Shown: positions 58,006 to 64,000 of the stretch, piece by piece
Layout: the number at the start of each line of letters is the position of its first letter
How positions within the stretch are numbered: the first letter of the stretch is position 1
NCBI RefSeq assembly: GCF_037893015.1
Contig: NC_133666.1
Span: 658,205,848 to 658,269,847, forward strand
Direction: 5' to 3'
DNA from: Macrotis lagotis
Taxonomy: Eukaryota > Chordata > Mammalia > Peramelemorphia > Peramelidae
DNA length: 64,000 nt
Translations under genes and position numbers: made by a program
The notes under the pieces: generated by a model
What the model was told of the DNA's origin: nothing
Database searches by the model: none
Seen by the model: the letters and a program-made list of their open reading frames with translations, nothing else

Positions 58006-59960
58006 AAAATATATGTGTGAATATTATATATATTATATACATACTTTATAATGCTAAATTATTAATCTAAGGCTCTATTTGATAACAATTTAGAAAAAAT
58101 AAGATCCATAGGTAAATGAGTTCATTTCTAGCCCTAGTCTAAATGAAATGAACATTCTAAAATGTGAATTACTTCTTTTATTTGTTTGGGTTGGAGATTT
58201 GTTTAAAAAGATGAATTTAAAAATAAGCAATAACAGATTATCATCTAATTTAGGATTTCATATTTTTAAGATTTCAGGGACTAGCTCCATGCTAAAACAT
58301 TTTAATAGTATTGTGACTTGGCTTCAATCAGAAACTGCAAAGACAGGCTTTCCCTTTAGAAATTAGCTAGTAAATTGAGTTTAAATTAGGAGAAAGGGTT
58401 CAACATAAAATCTAGAGGAAGCTTTTTGAACCTAGCCATATCTTGCTAGCAGCAAAGCAGTTTCCTAGTTCACTACATGCTATCAGACCAGACTTGGTTT
58501 GATTTAAACCAAAATTTAACCCTGAAGAGAATAAGGAACAGAGCAATTTGCTAGCTAACATTAATAAATTTATTAAGCTATATGATCTCTTTTCATTAGA
58601 TAACCAATATATATAGGCAGATCTGCTGTGCAAGGTAGTCTAAAAAGTCTTAATTTAAAAGTTTTAAAAAACACAATTGTGATCATGGTACTTTAAATAT
58701 CCTAAATGTCCTAATATTAAGAAACATTGGTAAATAATTATATGAGCTCTGAATATTAGTAAAGACAAATTTCTCTTATAAACTAAATACTGGGAGATAG
58801 TTCTCATAGAAAAAATTCTAGTTTTCAAGGTGGTAAATGGGGAAATTTCCTATTTACAGTATCGAAACATTTTGCCTTTAGATAAATGCAAATTACTGTC
58901 ATTAGAAAGAATTTGGCTGTTTTTGATCTGAATTTATTACCAATTCATAGCCTGGGTAAGAACTGTTAATGAGTTGAATTTTTCATAAGTATATAATAAT
59001 TCAATTTCTGAAGAATCTCATTTTCTATAAAATCTTTATAATTCAAAAAAAAATCTCATTTTCTTTTTTGAGAATGATGTGAGTATATTTGGGTAGAAGT
59101 AAATAAACATAAAAATAAAAGATGTAAACAAATCCATTATGTTTATAAGGTTAAGGAAACTTATATTTGTTTTGCTTTTGTTCTAAGAAATAAGATTTCA
59201 GTAACTAAATAGAATGTTTAGTGAAATGCAATGATTCAAACGTAACCCTACTTGGGGAAAACTGATTTTTCTAATAAATATTTTATTTCGTTTGGAATTA
59301 AAAAACATCTGTTAGACTATATGAAAATTATTTTAAAGTCACCTCAGATGTCTCAATTGTTTAAAAGGATTCTAAAAGCAATGTTTTGTGTTTATGTCAA
59401 TTTGCATATGGATAAATAACTGAATATATTTACTATAAACACTTTTTAATAAAATCTGGTACTAAATGCAATCTGGATTATGGCACCTTTGCATTCCAAA
59501 TTTTTGTTTATTACATTTCATTTCTCAACATAGTCTTGATGTGTAACAATTGACGGAATGAGTTATGAGGTTTTTTGGTGATTCTTGGCACTGAAGCTCA
59601 TAAGCACCAAATGGCATATTCTGATCCTTTAGAGTTGAATTCTCTCTTGATTATGGGAGTATGCTATTAAAGACCTCATGAGATTAAAAACTGGCCTTCT
59701 ATCAAGGAAATTTATGATGAACTAATGACCCATAAGGCAACCCTATGGGAATGAGATAGTCGGGGTGACAGGCTCATTTGGGAAAGGCTGGGAAAACAGC
59801 TTTTTTTTTTTTTTAGCAAAGCTCTAAGGCTGGATTTTCCTAACTCAGTTTCCTAAACAGGACATTTGGAAATGTCTTAAAATTTTTCCTTTCTTATGTC
59901 CTTGGTCTTTATAGCAAATGTCTGTAATATTGTTAGGCGATCAGTACAAAAAATAATGTT

Positions 59961-60141
59961 AATTTATGCAATTTTTGCTAACAATTATCTAAATGCTAAT
60001 AGTTAGGGCAGTGTATCTGTCGTCAGCTACATGTTGCTGTGGGAATTAAGACCCTTCAGCTTTTTGAAATGCTAAGGGGATATTTAAGCAAATATGATAA
60101 ATATTTTATGAAATCAGAATATGATTCTCTATCATAGTTAT
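59961..60141. repeat. 180-bp direct repeat, copy 1
   Basis: From AATTTATGCAATTTTTGCTA to TATGATTCTCTATCATAGTT. A second copy follows at 60316. The family is not recognised. Confidence 0.9.
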
Positions 60142-60159
60142 GAAAAAAAAAATATATAT

Positions 60160-60300
60160 ATATATTTTAGATTTTTCAAGGCAATGGCTTGCTTAAGGCC
60201 ACATGGCTAGGTAATTATTAAGTGCCTGAGGTCGGATTTGAACCCAGGTACTCCTGACTCCAAGGCCAGTGCTCTATCCATTGTGCCACCTAGCTGCCCT
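60160..60300 (-). mobile_element. Short tRNA-SINE, antisense, between duplicated blocks
   Basis: Reverse complement from AGATTTTTCAAGGCAATGGC to GTGCCACCTAGCTGCCC, near full length with a short gap. It sits exactly in the gap between the two 180-bp copies. Confidence 0.88.
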
Positions 60301-60315
60301 ATAAAAAAAAATATC

Positions 60316-60499
60316 AATTTATGCAATTTTTGCTAACAACTATCTAAATGCTAATAGCCAATTAGGCTAGTATGTCTGTTGTCAGCTACATGTTTCTGTG
60401 AGATTAAGATCCTTTAGCTTTTCAAAATGCTAAGGAGATATTTAAGCAAATATGATAAGTATTTTGTGACATCAGGATATGATTCTCTATCATAACTAT
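60316..60499. repeat. 180-bp direct repeat, copy 2
   Basis: Same orientation as 59961-60141, with scattered substitutions and small indels. Shared landmarks are GTCAGCTACATGTT-CTGTG and GGATATTTAAGCAAATATGA-type wording. Confidence 0.9.
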
Positions 60500-61044
60500 C
60501 CTAAATTCTTTTTTTAAGGAAAGGAATATTAGTCAGCTAAATATATCCTGTGGACTATTTAAAAAAATTTTTTTCGGCTAAGATTTTTTTTTATTCTTTT
60601 TAACCATGGACAAAAATGTTAAAACTTTTGTATTTATAAATCATCTACTAAATACATTCTCTTCTAAAATGATTATCAGAGGTGTATGTTACAAACTTAA
60701 GTTGATTAGAAAAAATTTTAATGAATTAACTTTTGCAATAGGATCCTGATTATTTTGGAAATTATATTGCAGGTGGAACAGTATCCTTCAAATGGGAGAA
60801 ACAAATGAACAATGACAATAAAACTGGTTTGATTTTCAAATTTTCTATTTGTAATTAAGTTCCCTGTGTGACAACTGGCAAATCAAATTGGAATTTCCAT
60901 GATCTAAGAAATTCCAAATTTCAGGCTTTTAATAATGAAAACATAAGTTTTGATAAAATTTGGATTGGTATATACATATGTTTTTTACCAGAAAGGAAGA
61001 TATCTACAAGAAACCTGAATGGACTTGGAAAAATTTGGCCCTTG

Positions 61045-61277
61045 GGGCTACGTGGCCCCAGTGGATAGTGGATAGAGCACAAGCTCTGAAGTCAGGAGTA
61101 CCTGAGTTCAAATTTGGCCTCAGACACTTAATAATTACCTAGTTGTGTGACCTTGGGCAAGCCACTTATCCCCATTGCCTTGCAAAAAATAAAATAAAAT
61201 AATTATTGAGCTATGTGACCTTGGGCAAATAACAACCCCATAGCCTTGTAAAGCAAAAAAAAAAATAAAAAAAAAAT
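61045..61277 (+). mobile_element. Short tRNA-SINE with duplicated 3' part
   Basis: One SINE to the A-rich tail at about 61200, then a second degenerate copy of the 3' part (GAGCTATGTGACCTTGGGCA to AGCCTTGTAAAGCAAAAA). The flanks TTTGGCCCTTG and TGTGGCCCTTG enclose both parts. Confidence 0.82.
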
Positions 61278-62039
61278 GTGGCCCTTGATAGAACCTGGAG
61301 ATATAGAAGTATATCATGTATCTCCAAGAAAAAAAAGAATGGACCTGAATTTTATCCTGCTATTTTCCTTCTCCCTCTTGCACTAATTTGTACGGGTTAT
61401 TTGATCAAAGGGTACTGCCCCCTTTTGATCTCTGCAACTTGCCCTTTTGACTCTGTAAATGCATCAGCCTTTTTATGCCCCCCTCATAGACTTTACATGG
61501 TCTGTCCATTCTTTAAGAACCTATGTCTCCAAGAGATGCTATTTCTCCTTCCATTTTTTTCTACACTTCTCTAGTTGATTTACACTTGATATATGAGATG
61601 TCCTCTTTGGTCAAAATGGAGGAAATAAGAAAATTTAATAAGTATTTCAAACCTATATTCCTGATTAAAAAAAAATCTGATTTTCCTTTATGTTAATTAT
61701 AAACTCAGGAAGACAAATGAGTAGGAAGCTAGAAACCTTGAATTGGTCTCATTATACTTTAATACAGGAAAAGATAATAATGGATCCTCATTTAGACTAG
61801 ATAGCACTGTATAAAGAAGATACTCTTTGACAAGCAATTGTGACAGTCCTCTGAAGTTGCTTAATGTTTTCCTTATCCTTGTTTATATATAAATATTCCC
61901 TTCTCTCTTTGTTCAGCTAGTCATTATTATAATGGCCTCCACCTACAGGTTTTATGACAAATGCTAGAGAATAAATTTCATGTCAAACATATATTTTCTG
62001 TCAGTTTATTCTAACCCTAAATTTATTAGAGGTTTACAT

Positions 62040-62300
62040 GGGCCAAGAGCTTAGAAGATCTGAGTTCAAATTTGGCCTCAGATACTTACTAGCTTCAGAC
62101 ACTTACCTGTCTAAATAATACCCTTGTTTTGCAAAGTTAAGAATCAGATGTGAGCTGAAAGTCTGCGATTTCTTTCAATCTTCCCAAGGGACTTGCAGAT
62201 GGGGCATTTAACCTGTATGCCTCAGTTTCCTCATCTGTAAAATGGGGATAACAACAGCTCTCACCTCCCAAGGGTTGTAATGAGAATCAAATGCCATTAG
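62040..62300 (+). mobile_element. tRNA/MIR-type SINE mosaic
   Basis: TGAGTTCAAATTTGGCCTCA begins it. At about 62100-62200 it is interrupted by the diverged third copy of the 53930 repeat. It ends GCCTCAGTTTCCTCATCTGT and AAAATGGGGATAACAACAGC. Confidence 0.5.
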
Positions 62301-62310
62301 AATAGTGATT

Positions 62311-62459
62311 GGGGGCAGCTAAGTGGCATAGTAGATAGAGTACCAGCTAAGGGGTCAGAAGGACCTGAGTTCAAATCTGACCTCAGCCACTTAATAATTG
62401 CCTAGCTGTGTGACTTGGCCAAGTCATTTAAACCCATTGCCTAAAGTAAAATAAAAAAA
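62311..62459 (+). mobile_element. Short tRNA-SINE with TSD
   Basis: Flanked by TAGAATAGTGATT and TAGAATAGTGACT. It ends about 150 bases from the PUS1 exon donor at 62608. Confidence 0.9.
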
Positions 62460-62575
62460 ATAGAATAGTGACTAACACACAGTAGTTGCTAGGTAAATGT
62501 TAGCTGTTATTATCCATTAAACTTGTTTCAAAGAAATGCTTTGGCTGGCAGGCAGGGAAGTGACATGGATTCTTA

Positions 62576-62746
<171 letters not shown>

Positions 62747-63431
62747 CTAAGAAAGGGAGAAATGTGCTTTATTTTTTTTATTGCAGATAAAAATCAATAG
62801 AGAGTAATGGTTCTGAGCTAAAAGATGAAATGATCGAAGATTAAATATCAAGTCAAATATGTCGAGGGATCACCCGCATTTTCCTTAAGGCTGGAGCATG
62901 AAAAAGTCTGATAGTATTTATTTCCAAAAGGAACACCAAACTCTGATGCCAATTGATATTCCAAATATCCAAAGACAACTCAATCACTTCTGGCAAACCC
63001 TGACTGGGACTGGAGCCCGTGAGACCATCCTCAAAGGGAAGGACCTCCCCCCACCCCATTGCTACAGTTCCAGCATCTTTCTCAAATACTCAAAGATCTG
63101 TGATTGATTTCATCCATTTGGGGAATCTTCTTAAGGACCAACTCTATTATGACTCTGTAGGTAGGTAGCAGGGAATTGGATGAGGTGCATACAGGTAAAG
63201 TGGTGTGTCAAAGGTCACCAGCTATTACGTGTCAAGAGTCAGGATCTGAACCTAGACTTCCCAACTCTAAAGCCCTGCACTTAGAATCATAGAATTTGTG
63301 AAATGGAGAGAAAAGGAACAGAAATTATTCACACATACACACAACATTTTATTACAATAATATAACATGCTATATTATGTGTATATTTCTATATATGGAC
63401 TGATATAGGAGATATCCATATAGATCTAGAG
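62747..63431 (-). other. PUS1: PUS1 intron, unassigned
   Basis: No exon, SINE or LINE recognised. A decayed MIR-like stretch is possible at 63160-63290 (AAGGTCACCAGCTATTACGT). Confidence 0.5.
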
Positions 63432-63665
63432 GCGGACAGGTAGCACAGCGAATAGAACACCAGTCCTGGAGTCAGGAAGACCTGAGCTCAAATCTAGTTT
63501 CATATACTGACTAGCTCTGTGACCTTGGGAAAGTCACTTAAATGAGCAATTTCCTCATCTGTAAAATGAGTTGGAGAAGGAAATGGCAACTAATTCTAGT
63601 ATATTTACCAAGAAAACCACAAGTGAGGTCACACAGAGTTGGACAGGACTAAAATAACTCAGCCA
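63432..63665 (+). mobile_element. tRNA-SINE with GGAGAAGGAAATGG-type tail
   Basis: Complete copy: head GGCGGACAGGTAGCACAGCG, then CCTCATCTGTAAAATGAGTT, GGAGAAGGAAATGGCAACTA and ACACAGAGTTGGACAGGACT. Beyond it, to the window end, is AT-rich sequence with nothing recognised. Confidence 0.85.
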
Positions 63666-64000
63666 CAATATGCCTATATAGTTTAAAATTTGTTATTGAA
63701 TATTTTGAATATTTAATATAATAGAATTGATACTTTTAATATTTATGCTAGGTTAATATATATGTATATATATGGCCTAGTATATGAAATTATCTATCTA
63801 GATGTGGCATATATTACATAATAAAATATAAGTATTTCATATATGTTATTGTGATAGAAATGAATAAAGGTAGACTGAAGTTCAAAATTTCTGAACTTTC
63901 AGTTTATTCAGTTTATTATCAGTTTATTTCCTGAGGTCAATAGAAATGACTACCTCAACTAGACCAAATGACCAGGAGTGAGGGCAGATCAGATCTTTTA

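Noticed and set aside
61278..61574. 98-codon open frame with hydrophobic segments that looked like a possible envelope or membrane remnant
   Set aside because: No retroviral landmark, LTR or related frame nearby. The composition fits chance in pyrimidine-rich DNA.
62747..64000. Search for the upstream PUS1 exon (AYSGKGYHGMQ-type sequence)
   Set aside because: No matching reverse-complement sequence with splice sites was found, so the exon is probably outside the window.

Overview
The window is a stretch of marsupial nuclear chromosome. It is crowded with copies of a tRNA-derived SINE (head GCAGCTAGGTGG, box-B-like GTTCAAATCC, tail ending CCATTTGCCTTGCAAAAA) and with L1 LINE fragments. The SINE resembles the WSINE-type family of marsupials, which suggests an Australian-lineage (australidelphian) marsupial. 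That lineage call is an inference from memory of the family, not a database match.

Two protein-coding genes lie on the minus strand, in the order of human 12q24.33 (PUS1 then EP400, same direction). On the right are four 3'-terminal coding exons of PUS1 (tRNA pseudouridine synthase 1) at 62609-62746, 54242-54344, 50355-51052 and 43126-43176. They join in frame and encode about 329 C-terminal residues, including the catalytic RTDKG motif. The stop codon and two candidate poly(A) signals follow; the N-terminal exons lie beyond the right edge. In the middle, a CpG island at about 28980-30400 is the likely EP400 promoter with a non-coding first exon. On the left are the EP400 start-codon exon (5598-6946) and the next exon (3801-3911), which together encode 475 N-terminal residues. 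The rest of EP400 lies beyond the left edge. EP400 intron 1 is about 22 kb, the PUS1-EP400 intergenic space about 13 kb, and the last PUS1 intron about 7 kb.

Nearly everything else is retrotransposon debris: about 30 short tRNA-SINE copies, two longer SINE types, MIR/L2-like relics, L1 3' ends of at least two ages, an RTE-like LINE present as two copies, one hAT (Charlie-type) relic and one doubtful LTR. Many insertions keep clear target-site duplications, so nested order can be read directly.

No CRISPR, operon, toxin system or complete novel gene was found. The most interesting observations are about genome evolution. An L1 3' end embedded in the EP400 CpG island appears to have drifted strongly towards G+C. 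A long SINE family shares its 3' tail with the RTE-like LINE in the window. One RTE-like copy has the structure of a twin-primed 5' inversion. One target-site duplication encloses a SINE plus an L1 tail, and an internal L1 endonuclease fragment sits inside a SINE. Two unassigned direct duplications and a perfect 24-bp palindrome lie in a PUS1 intron.
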